The position numbers were made by a program, and so were the translations under genes. A stretch of DNA of 64,000 bases from positions 2,136,001 through 2,200,000 of the forward strand of contig NZ_CP011008.1 of assembly GCF_001578185.1 (NCBI RefSeq). The letters are read 5' to 3'. The stretch's first letter is position 1, and each line of letters begins with the position of its first letter. The notes under the pieces were generated by a model, which searched no databases, had not been told where the DNA came from, and worked only from the letters and a program-made list of their open reading frames with translations. Source of the DNA: Peribacillus simplex. Lineage in GTDB: Bacteria > Bacillota > Bacilli > Bacillales > DSM-1321. This document shows positions 53,332 through 61,951 of this stretch, piece after piece.

Positions 53332-54432
53332 ATGAAAAAATACACTCATAATGAAATCACCATCCTGCAATATACTTTTTTAATTGTTGGGACCCAAATA
53401 GGGGTCGGTTTTTTGTCGCTTCCTAGAGTTATTGCCGAAAAGGGTGGAACAGACGGCTGGATGGGCCTCATCATTGGTTGGATATTAAGTGTTGCTGCCA
53501 GTATTATTATGGTGAAAACGGCTGAGAGGTACCCAAATGACACGCTTTACGATCTTCTTATCCGATTTTTTGGAAAAATACTAGGTAAAGTGGCTATTTT
53601 CATTATTCTTGGATACACTTTAAGCTTTTCTTTGATCATATTTATTAACACTTTTCTTTTTATAAAAGCATGGTTTCTTCCCAATACACCTGATTACTTA
53701 ATTGTGTTGTTATTTTCAATCCCGGTATTATTTATAGTCAGGAATGGTCTCCGTGTTATTGGAAGATATAATGAATTGATTTTCTATATGACGATGTGGC
53801 TCCCGGTAGTTCTTTTGCTTCCATTAAAAGATGGAAGTCTCTTGAATTTACTTCCATTGTTTAAAGTTGGTTGGAAGTCAATTTCAGCTACCCTGCCGCC
53901 GATCATTTATTCGTTCCTAGGGTTTGAGCTTGTCTTTTTCTTTTATCCTTTCTTAAAGAAAAAGCAATATGCCATTCATGGAATTATTATTGCCAACACC
54001 TTATCGATGTTCTTTTATCTCTTTGTAACCATTAGCTGTTTTGTGTTCTTTAGTCCGGATAGCATTACCGATTTTAATCAGCCTGTCCTAAGTATGCTCA
54101 AAGTGATTGAATTCCCGTTTATTGAGCGTCTTGACGTGGTTATATTGAATATTTTGATCCTTTTTTCCTCAAGAGCCTGGATCTTGTACATGTACTGTAC
54201 AGTCTTTAGTTTCAGTCAATTAATGAATAAGCAGGATCATAGTTCATATGTGCCCGTTTTGTTAGGTTTACTCGTCGTGGCCACATTTTTTGTTCAACCA
54301 ACATGGATACAAGTAACAACCTGGCAAAAATGGGCTTCGAATGCCGGGATTGCGGTAGCATATGTGTTTCCCGTTTTTTTATGGATTTACAGTTGGGGAT
54401 ATGAGAAATTTTCACGGAGGAGATTTTCATGA
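53332..54432 (+). CDS. Spore germination protein, GerB (B-subunit) family
   Basis: A 366-aa B-subunit of a germinant receptor, a ten-span protein of the amino acid-polyamine-organocation superfamily (Spore_permease). Landmarks are ITILQYTFLIVGTQIGVGFL at the N-terminus and SFLGFELVFFFYPFL near residues 195-210. B-subunits are thought to bind the germinant. The ATG at 53332 is chosen because AAGGTGAGG lies just before it; a GTG in the ribosome binding site is in frame but unlikely. It starts 10 bases after the A gene and overlaps the C gene by 4 bases. Confidence 0.92.
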   Translation: MKKYTHNEITILQYTFLIVGTQIGVGFLSLPRVIAEKGGTDGWMGLIIGWILSVAASIIMVKTAERYPNDTLYDLLIRFFGKILGKVAIFIILGYTLSFSLIIFINTFLFIKAWFLPNTPDYLIVLLFSIPVLFIVRNGLRVIGRYNELIFYMTMWLPVVLLLPLKDGSLLNLLPLFKVGWKSISATLPPIIYSFLGFELVFFFYPFLKKKQYAIHGIIIANTLSMFFYLFVTISCFVFFSPDSITDFNQPVLSMLKVIEFPFIERLDVVILNILILFSSRAWILYMYCTVFSFSQLMNKQDHSSYVPVLLGLLVVATFFVQPTWIQVTTWQKWASNAGIAVAYVFPVFLWIYSWGYEKFSRRRFS

Positions 54433-55538
54433 GCCGAAAAATAGGATTGTGTCTTTTAATCCTTGTAATGATACTCTCTGGATGTATGGATGCTACACCA
54501 ATAGAGGAAGTTAGCGTCTCACTTATTTTAGGCCTCGATTTAGATGAAGAGGATAATTTATTAGTGTATATGTCAAGCCCGATATTTAGTAAAGAGGCAA
54601 AAGAAAAGGAAGAAGTGTATGAAGTTAAATCATATACCCTCCGACATTCAAGAGAAAAATTTGATGCGAGGGTAATAGGATTAACATCAGGAAGTAAAAC
54701 GCAATTGTTTTTGGTGGGAAAACGACTGCTTAAAAAGAAGGATTGGTTTGACTATCTCGATCCTTTCTTCAGAGATCCTAAAAATACAGTAACCGCAGGT
54801 GTTGTCGCTGTAGATGGATCTGTTGCAGATGTTATTTTCAATAAACCAACCGATAAACCGCGGCTATCTCTATATTTAACAAGTTTAATTGATGCTGCCT
54901 CCAAGAGAAATATTGTGAAAGACACGTCCCTCCAGGATTTCCACAGACAAATGAAGGACAAAGGGAGAACGGCGTGGATCACCCAAATCAAAAAGAAAAA
55001 AAGAATCGAGCTAACAGGCTCCGCATTGCTAGCTCAGTCCGGCCAATATAAAATAACAATAACACCTGATGAAAATCAATTATTAAATATTTTAGATGGT
55101 AATCAAAAAGGTGATTATTCCATAACCATTCCTGTTTCTATGGAATCCGCCAATAAAGGCAAACAATACATCAGCTTCGCCATTTCAGATTTGAAAGTAA
55201 AGAAGAAAGTAAAGTTCAATGGACGCTTTGTATTTGATATAAATGTAGATTTACAAATCTCGATTTCCGAACAACTCTTTCCATTCGATGTCCAAAAAGA
55301 TTATGCAAAGCTAGAAAAAATCATTACAAATGAGCTTGAGAATGAAACCAATCAATTAATTCAAAAAATACAAAAGGCTCAAATTGACCCTTTAGGGCTT
55401 GGTCTGTATGCAAGAGCTTACTCTTATCAAGAGTGGAAAAAAGTACAAGAAGACTGGGGGAACACTCTGGCAAAATCAAAAATAAACATACATGTAAAAA
55501 CAAAAATTAAGGGCATAGGATCAACGAATCATAAATAG
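54429..55538 (+). CDS. Spore germination lipoprotein, Ger(x)C (C-subunit) family
   Basis: A 369-aa lipoprotein C-subunit of a germinant receptor. The signal peptide ends in the lipobox LILSGC with the lipidated Cys19. Family segments are VSLILGLDLDEEDNL near residue 30, the ISFAISDLKVKKKVKFNGRF region and the C-terminal ARAYSYQEWKKVQEDWG. It is anchored to the outer face of the spore inner membrane and needed with the A and B subunits. The ATG overlaps the B-gene stop (ATGA). Confidence 0.93.
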   Translation: MSRKIGLCLLILVMILSGCMDATPIEEVSVSLILGLDLDEEDNLLVYMSSPIFSKEAKEKEEVYEVKSYTLRHSREKFDARVIGLTSGSKTQLFLVGKRLLKKKDWFDYLDPFFRDPKNTVTAGVVAVDGSVADVIFNKPTDKPRLSLYLTSLIDAASKRNIVKDTSLQDFHRQMKDKGRTAWITQIKKKKRIELTGSALLAQSGQYKITITPDENQLLNILDGNQKGDYSITIPVSMESANKGKQYISFAISDLKVKKKVKFNGRFVFDINVDLQISISEQLFPFDVQKDYAKLEKIITNELENETNQLIQKIQKAQIDPLGLGLYARAYSYQEWKKVQEDWGNTLAKSKINIHVKTKIKGIGSTNHK

Positions 55539-55565
55539 GACAAAAGCTTTCATAATGGGGATGCT

Positions 55566-55596
55566 GAGAACCGATACCGGTTTCTCCCTTTTAGGG
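55566..55596 (+). terminator. Probable terminator of the ger operon
   Basis: GAGAACCG and CGGTTTCTC pair with one bulged base around ATAC, followed by CCCTTTT. Weak T run. Confidence 0.5.
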
Positions 55597-55812
55597 ATTA
55601 AATTTGCAAGCTTTTTTTGACAAAGGCCATGCTTGATTTAGAATGAGGTAGCATAAGACTGTAATAAGCATTATTGATTGCACCTAAAGGGCGAAAGGGT
55701 GAAGAGGCTTACAAACGATTTCTTGTTTCGGAGGCTACAAAAACTTGCTTAATGAAGAAGATTATTTATATATATAAAGATCAAAGAAGCTTAGGCTCTT
55801 TGATTTTTATTA
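55597..55812. other. Gene-free interval after the ger operon
   Basis: No coding frame is supported. A hairpin ATCAAAGA/TCTTTGAT near 55778-55803 is followed by TTTTTATT and may be a leftover terminator. MITE copy D starts just after it. Confidence 0.4.
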
Positions 55813-55820
55813 ATGTTTAA

Positions 55821-56037
55821 GGCTCTTTTCGTAAAGATTTTTGTTTTTAAAACGAAACTATTTAAGATTGATTGGAGCGGAAGTGCGAGACTCCTGCGGG
55901 AGCAGCGGGACAGTTGAGACCCCACGCGTTTACGCCGAGGAGGCTCACCGCCCGCACCAAGGAAAGCGAGCATCTGGAGGGGAAATCAACCACGACTCAC
56001 TACCTGGTAAATAGCAACAAAGTATGTGAAAACAGCC
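55821..56037 (-). mobile_element. MITE copy D (217 bp)
   Basis: Ends GGCTCTTTTC and inverted GGCTGTTTTC; perfect 8-bp duplications ATGTTTAA at 55813-55820 and 56038-56045. Same orientation as copy C. It carries a few substitutions and a small deletion in the central cassette compared with the other copies. Confidence 0.9.
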
Positions 56038-56280
56038 ATGTTTAAATACTTCATCGTAATACCAGACCCTTTAATTTGTCCTCGGCTTTGTCCTCGTGTA
56101 ATTTTAAAGTTATTAAAGATTATTGGTGAGGAATTTTTAGAAAGTGTTTATATGATAAGATTTTTTAGCCCTGTTTTCTTTGATTATGATGTAATCATCG
56201 CCTAGAACCTTTGGTATCACTGGATTTTGGAGTAAGATGAGAGTGGAATGCTAACATTTTGCTAACTTTCACTATTTAGA

Positions 56281-56324
56281 AAAGACCTTTCATAAGTTCA
56301 CTGAACTTATGAAGGGTCTTTTCT
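56281..56324. terminator. Bidirectional terminator at the integrase remnant
   Basis: AAAAGACC-TTTCATAAGTTCA and TGAACTTATGAA-GGGTCTTTT form a ~20-bp near-perfect stem with T on both sides. It overlaps the 3' end of the minus-strand integrase remnant. Confidence 0.8.
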
Positions 56325-56610
56325 TCAATATTTTTTGTCATATGTGCGTAGATGTTCATTGTTGTATTTACGTCTGAATGTCCTAATCTCTCTCATATCT
56401 AACTTTATACCTGCACCACTTCAATGAGAAGAGATGTGTGGGTATGTCTAAAACTGTGTGGAGTGATGTGCTTTTTCAATCTTCATATGCTTAATTTGTT
56501 CGATTGTAATAAGTTTTTGTGATTCTTAGTTTTTTATGAAGTCAAGGGTTGACCACTTTAGAGCAAGAATTTCTTCCAAACGAACTCCCGTATACGCTAA
56601 CTTGCAAAGG
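56283..56610 (-). pseudogene. Tyrosine recombinase (phage-type integrase) remnant
   Basis: On the minus strand the blocks YTGVRLEEILALKWSTLDFI (catalytic Arg), KHITPHSFRHTHTSLLIE (His-x-x-Arg) and ERLGHSDVNTTMNIYAHMTK (catalytic Tyr) appear in order, the catalytic domain of Tn916/phage-type integrases. Stops lie between the second and third blocks and after the first. The N-terminal part is not recognisable in 56611-56800. Bases 56046-56280 contain no gene. It marks a lost prophage or integrative element next to the ger operon. Confidence 0.82.
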
Positions 56611-56925
56611 TAAGATAGTCAAAAGAAAGTCCATGTTCTTTAGCAATACATACTCGGTTAAAGATAATTTTAGTTTTTGTTTTTATAAGACGTTGTAAAA
56701 TCTGGGAAAATAATTTGATATTGCATCTAAAAGAATCCTCCGTCAAATAAAGAGATTTAAACTTTGGGTCATTGGGAGGAAGTTTAGGCAACATTGTCAC
56801 TTGTTGGAGGAGTTTTATCCTTATTAATGCACAATTTTAATATTACTGTAGCAAAATAAAGAGAACACACTTTAAATTAACTCTAGGCACGCTTAGCTTG
56901 TTGGGAATGTGGTAGGACCCCTATT

Positions 56926-57124
56926 ATAGATTTGCTTTTACTTTACCCAATTTTCGTACTGTTGTTGAGGATTTTTTCTGGATGATTATGAAAATAAAAG
57001 CTGATGAATTTGACGAATAAAAAGTGGTTTTACAAAACCTTAATATTTGATTAATGTGGGATTAATATTATCGAACTATGATGAAACCGTAATAAAAAGT
57101 AATAAACATTAAAGATTCCACACT
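56926..57124 (+). promoter_or_regulatory. Promoter/leader of the phosphonate-type import operon
   Basis: This leader has a diverged second copy at 5842-6042. Features kept in both are TTAATGTGGG...CACACTAA (an imperfect inverted repeat here) and two GTAATAAA direct repeats 10 bp apart (57088-57105), followed by CATTAAA. One helical turn between repeats suggests a protein binding side by side on one DNA face, perhaps the DeoR-type regulator at the end of the operon. Conservation of just these blocks in the diverged copy supports function. Bases 56611-56925 hold no recognisable gene. Confidence 0.55.
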
Positions 57125-57141
57125 AAATGGAGGCCCTTTTT

Positions 57142-58254
57142 ATGAATTACACATTCAAGAAGAACTGTTATAAGTCTATTCAAGCTGTGATGTTAGGAGT
57201 GAGTGTACTAGGATTATCTGCTTGTGGAGCGCCTGAAGAGCAGGCTGCTCCAGTTGTTAAAGATCCAAACTCACTAACCCTGAAAGATATTGAAACAAAG
57301 GCAAAAGAAGAGGGGACAATTAATAGTGTCGGTATGCCTGATTCATGGGCTAACTGGGGAGAAACGTGGAATGATGTGATGAAAAAATATACGTTGGAAC
57401 ACAGCGATACAGATTTATCCAGTGCCGAAGAGATTGCCAAAATGGAATCTGAAGGAGAGAATGCAACAGCTGATATCGGCGATGTAGGGATTTCCTTTGG
57501 GCCAATCGCGGAAAAAAAAGAATTAACGATGCCATATAAAACTTCCTATTGGGACGAGGTACCTGACTGGGCAAAAGATGACAATGGAGATTGGGTTGTT
57601 GGCTACCAAGGAACGATTGCATTCTTTACTAATAAAGAATTAGTAGATAACCCGCCAAAATCATGGGATGACATATTAAAAGGAGATTATAAAGTAACAG
57701 TTGGAGATGTTCAGCGTGGTACACAGAACCAAATGGCCGTTCTAGCTGCGGCTAAGGCTTACGGTGGTGATGAAACAAATATCCAACCAGGAATTGACTA
57801 TTTTGCTAAGCTTGCCAAGCAAGGACGCCTTAGCTTAACTGATGCCAAGCCGGCTAACATCGAAAAAGGGGAAGTGGAAGTTGCCCTTGTTTGGGATTTC
57901 AATGCTCTAGGTTACGCTGACCAAATTAACCGCGATCAATTTGATGTAACCATTCCAAGTGAAGGTTCAGTCGTAAGCGGCTACGCAACTATTATTAACA
58001 AAAATGCAAAGCATCCGCATGCGGCGATGGCAACTAGAGAATATATCTTAAGCGATGAAGGACAAATTAACTTAGCTAAAGGATTTGCCCGTCCAATTCG
58101 CGATGTAGAACTACCGAAAGAAGTAGCTGAAAAAATGGTTCCAGAAGAACAGTACAAAAATGCAAAACCTATTGAAGATTACAAAGCTTGGGAAGAAACA
58201 GCAAAGAAATTACCACAGCTTTGGCAAGAAGAGGTGTTAGTCCATGTCAAATAA
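57142..58254 (+). CDS. ABC transporter substrate-binding lipoprotein (2-aminoethylphosphonate/iron/polyamine-type family)
   Basis: A 370-aa extracellular solute-binding protein of the PotD/FbpA/PhnS class. The signal peptide ends in the lipobox LGLSAC with lipidated Cys28. Binding-fold blocks are INSVGMPDSWANWGETWNDV near residue 55, DIGDVGISFGPIAEKKELTM (~110-130), GYQGTIAFFTNKELV and ALVWDFNALGY. The ATG at 57142 is chosen because GGAGG lies 8 bases before; an earlier in-frame ATG overlaps that site. It heads an operon with two permeases, an ATPase and phosphatase-type enzymes, which suggests uptake of a phosphonate or phosphate ester. Confidence 0.85.
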   Translation: MNYTFKKNCYKSIQAVMLGVSVLGLSACGAPEEQAAPVVKDPNSLTLKDIETKAKEEGTINSVGMPDSWANWGETWNDVMKKYTLEHSDTDLSSAEEIAKMESEGENATADIGDVGISFGPIAEKKELTMPYKTSYWDEVPDWAKDDNGDWVVGYQGTIAFFTNKELVDNPPKSWDDILKGDYKVTVGDVQRGTQNQMAVLAAAKAYGGDETNIQPGIDYFAKLAKQGRLSLTDAKPANIEKGEVEVALVWDFNALGYADQINRDQFDVTIPSEGSVVSGYATIINKNAKHPHAAMATREYILSDEGQINLAKGFARPIRDVELPKEVAEKMVPEEQYKNAKPIEDYKAWEETAKKLPQLWQEEVLVHVK

Positions 58255-59061
58255 AGTAATAGCGATTATTGTTGATGGTATGAGATATGATAAAGCATGT
58301 GAGGCTCTTGAGTTGAAACAAATCAGGCAGCACTTTACAAAGTAAAGTCGGAGCTCCCAAGTCTTTCCCATCCATTATTTGAAGTGTTACTAACGGGTAC
58401 ACCGGCATCAGTGAACGGAATTACGTCCAATCAAGCCGTTCGCTTATCTACTGAGAAAAGTATCTTTCATCTTACGAAAGAAAACGGCTTAAGAAACGGA
58501 ACGGTATCTTATAACTGGGTAAGCGAACTTTATAATCGCGCGCCATTCCATTTTATTGAAGATCGTGAGCAAGAGGGTGAGTCTAAGCCAATTCAATATG
58601 GAAAATTTTATTGGGATGATGACTTTCCAGACAGCCATGTGTTAATGGATGCAGAAGCTTTGCGCAGAAAGTATGACCCACACTTTTTATATATTCATCC
58701 GCTAGGTGTAGATGTAAAAGGAGAAATTTTCGGTTCGGAATCGAAAGAATATCGTGAACAAATCTTAAAAATGGGAAGCTTATTGGTACAACTTTTGCCA
58801 ATTTGGATCAAAGAAGGTTACCACATTTTAATTACATATGATCATGGCATGAGTGAATATGGTAACCATGGCGGCATAACTGATGGTGAGCGTGATGTAC
58901 CGCTCTCTATCATGAGTCCAAAAGTTGAACCTGGTGTTTACAGTGAAGTAGTTCTTCAATTAGCTTTTGCACCGCTCGTTTGTGAACTTTTAAATATTGA
59001 GCCGTCCAATAAAATGATTTCATATCAATTTCCAGGTTTGAAAGGAAAAAATACCCTTTAA
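58244..59061 (+). pseudogene. Alkaline phosphatase-superfamily hydrolase gene with a frame-breaking deletion
   Basis: The gene overlaps the end of the binding-protein gene. It starts MSNKVIAIIVDGMRYDKACE, which keeps the metal-binding Asp of the nucleotide pyrophosphatase/phosphonoacetate hydrolase type. The frame is lost near 58300-58312. From there the second frame reads ETNQAALYKVKSELPSLSHP, LLTGTPASVNGITSN (nucleophile region), HPLGVDVKGE, TYDHGMSEYGNHGG (metal Asp-His and His) and a normal C-terminus. A deletion of roughly 20 bases, not a multiple of three, explains it. The lost enzyme would have released phosphate from the imported compound. Confidence 0.82.
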
Positions 59062-59106
59062 AAAAGATACACTATTCAACATTAAAATGAAGAATGAAGG
59101 TTGACG

Positions 59107-59143
59107 GGAATTGGTTTAACGAACGGACTGTTAAACCAATTCC
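59107..59143 (+). other. Perfect 14-bp hairpin between the phosphatase remnant and permease 1
   Basis: GGAATTGGTTTAAC and GTTAAACCAATTCC pair with a nine-base loop and no T run. Such intercistronic hairpins often protect or separate mRNA segments. It lies upstream of the permease ribosome binding site and argues against a translation start here. Confidence 0.7.
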
Positions 59144-59187
59144 TGAATTTTCCCAAATTGTTAGAGAACAAAGAGGAGCGAGAAGTC

Positions 59188-60042
59188 TTGCGAAAAATAA
59201 AAAAACAAAAAATTTACTTATTAGCTCTTTTATTGCCATTTATTATGTTTGTGATTGGATTTGAAATAGGACCATTAGTGGCAATGATTAAAGACAGTTT
59301 TTATGCAGACGATGGAATTCAAGTTACGATTGATCAATATATCACCATATTTAAAAGTAAGTTTTACTTACAAGGTATTCAAAATAGCATTGTCATTTCC
59401 TTGTTTTCTGCCGTAACTTCTGTGTTTATAGCTGTCATTGCAGCCTATTCGATTACAAAGTTCTCACAAAAAATACAAAATCGCCTGCTGATGATTGCCA
59501 ATATGACGTCGAACTTTGAGGGTATTCCCCTTTCATTTTCATTTATTATTTTACTTGGAAACAATGGGTTGTTTACGTTGCTTTTTTCAAAGATTGGTGG
59601 GGATGTGTTTGCGGATTTTAATTTATATTCATGGACAGGCCTCATTCTTGTTTATATATATTTTCAAATTCCGCTTGCTATTATGCTCATCTACCCGTCT
59701 TATCAAGGAATTAAGAAACAATGGAAAGAAGCTTCTTCATTATTAGGAGGATCAACATTATCATTTTGGCTTCACATTGGGATTCCAGTTCTTTTACCTA
59801 GTATTGTAGGTACATTCAGCATTTTGTTTGCTAATTCGATGGGAGCTTACGCTACTGCCTATGCATTAGTAGGCAGCAACTATAACTTATTGTCATTGCA
59901 AATTGCCTCTCTAGTTGCTAGTGACGTTGCATTAAAGCCGCAGCTAGGTAGTGCGATGGGAGTTCTTCTAGCAGCGACAATGATAGGGGCGATGTGGTTC
60001 AATGAACGAATGATGCGCCGCATTAGGAGGGATTTACGATGA
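59188..60042 (+). CDS. ABC transporter permease 1
   Basis: A 284-aa inner-membrane permease of the PotB/PhnU class with about six helices and the EAA-type loop KEASSLLGGSTLSFWLHIGI near residues 185-205, which contacts the ATPase. The TTG start at 59188 is chosen because AAGAGGAG lies nine bases upstream and the protein then begins with the basic MRKIKKQKIY before helix 1. An upstream in-frame TTG lies inside a hairpin stem. It overlaps the next permease by 4 bases (ATGA). Confidence 0.87.
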   Translation: MRKIKKQKIYLLALLLPFIMFVIGFEIGPLVAMIKDSFYADDGIQVTIDQYITIFKSKFYLQGIQNSIVISLFSAVTSVFIAVIAAYSITKFSQKIQNRLLMIANMTSNFEGIPLSFSFIILLGNNGLFTLLFSKIGGDVFADFNLYSWTGLILVYIYFQIPLAIMLIYPSYQGIKKQWKEASSLLGGSTLSFWLHIGIPVLLPSIVGTFSILFANSMGAYATAYALVGSNYNLLSLQIASLVASDVALKPQLGSAMGVLLAATMIGAMWFNERMMRRIRRDLR

Positions 60043-60911
60043 AATCTTCATTGACTTTTCATAAAGTGATTGTTGGGTTACTAGTTATATATTTATTAAT
60101 TCCGCTTGTAGGAACCTTTTTATTCTCGGTTGCCGGTAAATGGGATCATACCATTTTACCTGAGAGTTATACAATGGATTGGTATATTGAATTATTTCAA
60201 GATGAACGGTTTTATGATGCTTTTCGACGAACGCTGTTTTTAATTGTCATGTCTGTAGGTCTTAGTGTTGTTATTATGCTTCCGACTATCTTTATCATCA
60301 CGGTATATTTCAGTAAATGGGAAGGGTTACTTCAAGCAGCAGCTATGCTTCCTTATGGAATTCCTCCCATTGTTGGAGCTGTCGGATTAATCAAGGTATA
60401 TTCAGATGGACCGATTCAAATTGCCGGAACACCTTGGATTTTAATCGGTGCCTATTTCATAACGATTCTGCCATTTATGTATCAAGGTATTCGTAGCAGC
60501 CTTCGTACGATTAATGCTGTGCAGCTTGTTGATGCAGCTGAATTACTGGGTGCTACCAAATTCCAGTCGTTTCGCACAGTGGTGTTTCCAAATATTGTAT
60601 CTGGTATTTTAGTGTCTACCTTATTATCAGTCGCTCTTTTATTTAGTGAGTTTGCTTTTGCCAATTTGCTTGTCGGGGGCCGATTTGAAACCATTCAAAT
60701 TTATCTTGCCGATAAACTAAACAGCAGTGGTCACTTAACAAGTGCAATTGTTATTACTTATTATTCAATGATTTTACTTTTAACGGGGATTGTATTAAAA
60801 CTTACGTTTAGAAACGAAAAAAATCCTGTCGTGTCAAATAAGAAGCGAATTCCTTCATTTTTAAAAAAACAACACTGTAATAAAAATACTGCTATAGAAG
60901 GTGAAAAGTAA
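60039..60911 (+). CDS. ABC transporter permease 2
   Basis: A 290-aa second permease of the PotC/PhnV class with about six helices. The coupling loop is DAAELLGATKFQSFRTVVFP near residues 165-184. Its start overlaps permease 1, and its stop shares a base with the ATPase start (TAATG). Together the two permeases form the heterodimeric channel. The C-terminal tail is basic. Confidence 0.88.
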   Translation: MKSSLTFHKVIVGLLVIYLLIPLVGTFLFSVAGKWDHTILPESYTMDWYIELFQDERFYDAFRRTLFLIVMSVGLSVVIMLPTIFIITVYFSKWEGLLQAAAMLPYGIPPIVGAVGLIKVYSDGPIQIAGTPWILIGAYFITILPFMYQGIRSSLRTINAVQLVDAAELLGATKFQSFRTVVFPNIVSGILVSTLLSVALLFSEFAFANLLVGGRFETIQIYLADKLNSSGHLTSAIVITYYSMILLLTGIVLKLTFRNEKNPVVSNKKRIPSFLKKQHCNKNTAIEGEK

Positions 60912-61924
60912 TGAGCTATGTAACCATCGATCAAGTGACTAAGGGGTATGAAAATCAAGTCGTTCTAAATGACATTTCTTTAACATTAAAAAAAGGAGAA
61001 TTTGCTACACTTCTTGGGCAAAGCGGATGCGGGAAAAGTACATTATTACGTTCCATTGCGGGGCTTGAAGGTGTTGATGTAGGAAGAATCTTAATTGATG
61101 GAAAAGATATTACTAATTTATCACCGCGTCAGCGTGAAGTCGGTATGGTATTTCAGTCTTATGCGCTTTTCCCAAATATGAGCGTTTTTGACAATATCGC
61201 GTACGGCCTTAAAATGAAGAAGGTAAAAAATATTAAAACAAAAGTGAAAAATATGATTGATATGGTTGATTTAATAGGAAAAGAAGAGTCGTATCCTCAT
61301 CAATTATCTGGTGGACAACAGCAGAGGGTTGCTCTTGCCCGTGCGCTTGTCATGGAGCCGAAAGTACTGCTTTTGGATGAGCCGTTAAGCGCATTGGATG
61401 CTAAAATTAGAAAAAGTTTGCAAAAAGAATTAAAGAGAATACAGAAAGAATTAGATATTACAACTATTTTTGTTACGCATGATCAGGAAGAAGCAATGAC
61501 GATGTCTGACCGAATTTTTGTCATGAATAAAGGAAAAGTTGTACAATCCGGTTCTCCATCAGAAATTTATACTTCTCCAGCCAATACATTTGTTGCAAAA
61601 TTTATCGGAAATTATAATGTTTGTAATATGGAAGTTTTCCATAAACTTGTTCGCAGCACAGAATTAAAAGGGAATGAAGTCGCGATTCGTCCTGAAGTTT
61701 TACAATTAGTTTCTGCTGGTGAGGATAGCTTGGATTTACAAGAGAACTGGGGAATTAAAGGGTTTATTAAAGATGTTTCCATGACAGGGAATGTTTTAAG
61801 ATATGAAGTAGAAACAGATGAGTCCGCTTTCCTTGTAGACTATCTTCACCACCGAGGAAAAATGTTTGAACAAGGAGCACGCGTTAATATTGTTGTACCG
61901 AAGAAAGAATGCATTATTTTATAA
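60911..61924 (+). CDS. ABC transporter ATP-binding protein (PotA/PhnT-type)
   Basis: A 337-aa ATPase with Walker A GQSGCGKST (residues ~37-45), Q-loop VFQSYALFPNM, signature LSGGQQQR (~133-140), Walker B LLLDEPLSALD and the switch His in FVTHDQEEAM. The C-terminal ~100 residues form a TOBE-type regulatory domain (VAIRPEVLQLV). It powers the two permeases upstream. The start overlaps the permease stop as TAATG, and GGTGAAAAG serves as ribosome binding site. Confidence 0.93.
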   Translation: MSYVTIDQVTKGYENQVVLNDISLTLKKGEFATLLGQSGCGKSTLLRSIAGLEGVDVGRILIDGKDITNLSPRQREVGMVFQSYALFPNMSVFDNIAYGLKMKKVKNIKTKVKNMIDMVDLIGKEESYPHQLSGGQQQRVALARALVMEPKVLLLDEPLSALDAKIRKSLQKELKRIQKELDITTIFVTHDQEEAMTMSDRIFVMNKGKVVQSGSPSEIYTSPANTFVAKFIGNYNVCNMEVFHKLVRSTELKGNEVAIRPEVLQLVSAGEDSLDLQENWGIKGFIKDVSMTGNVLRYEVETDESAFLVDYLHHRGKMFEQGARVNIVVPKKECIIL

Positions 61925-61951
61925 ATTATTAATGATTACGGGGGAAGGAAT

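Noticed and set aside
58384..59061. Intact 225-aa phosphatase
   Set aside because: The frame lacks the N-terminal metal-binding Asp, which is found upstream in another frame from the ATG at 58244. It is the 3' part of a broken gene.
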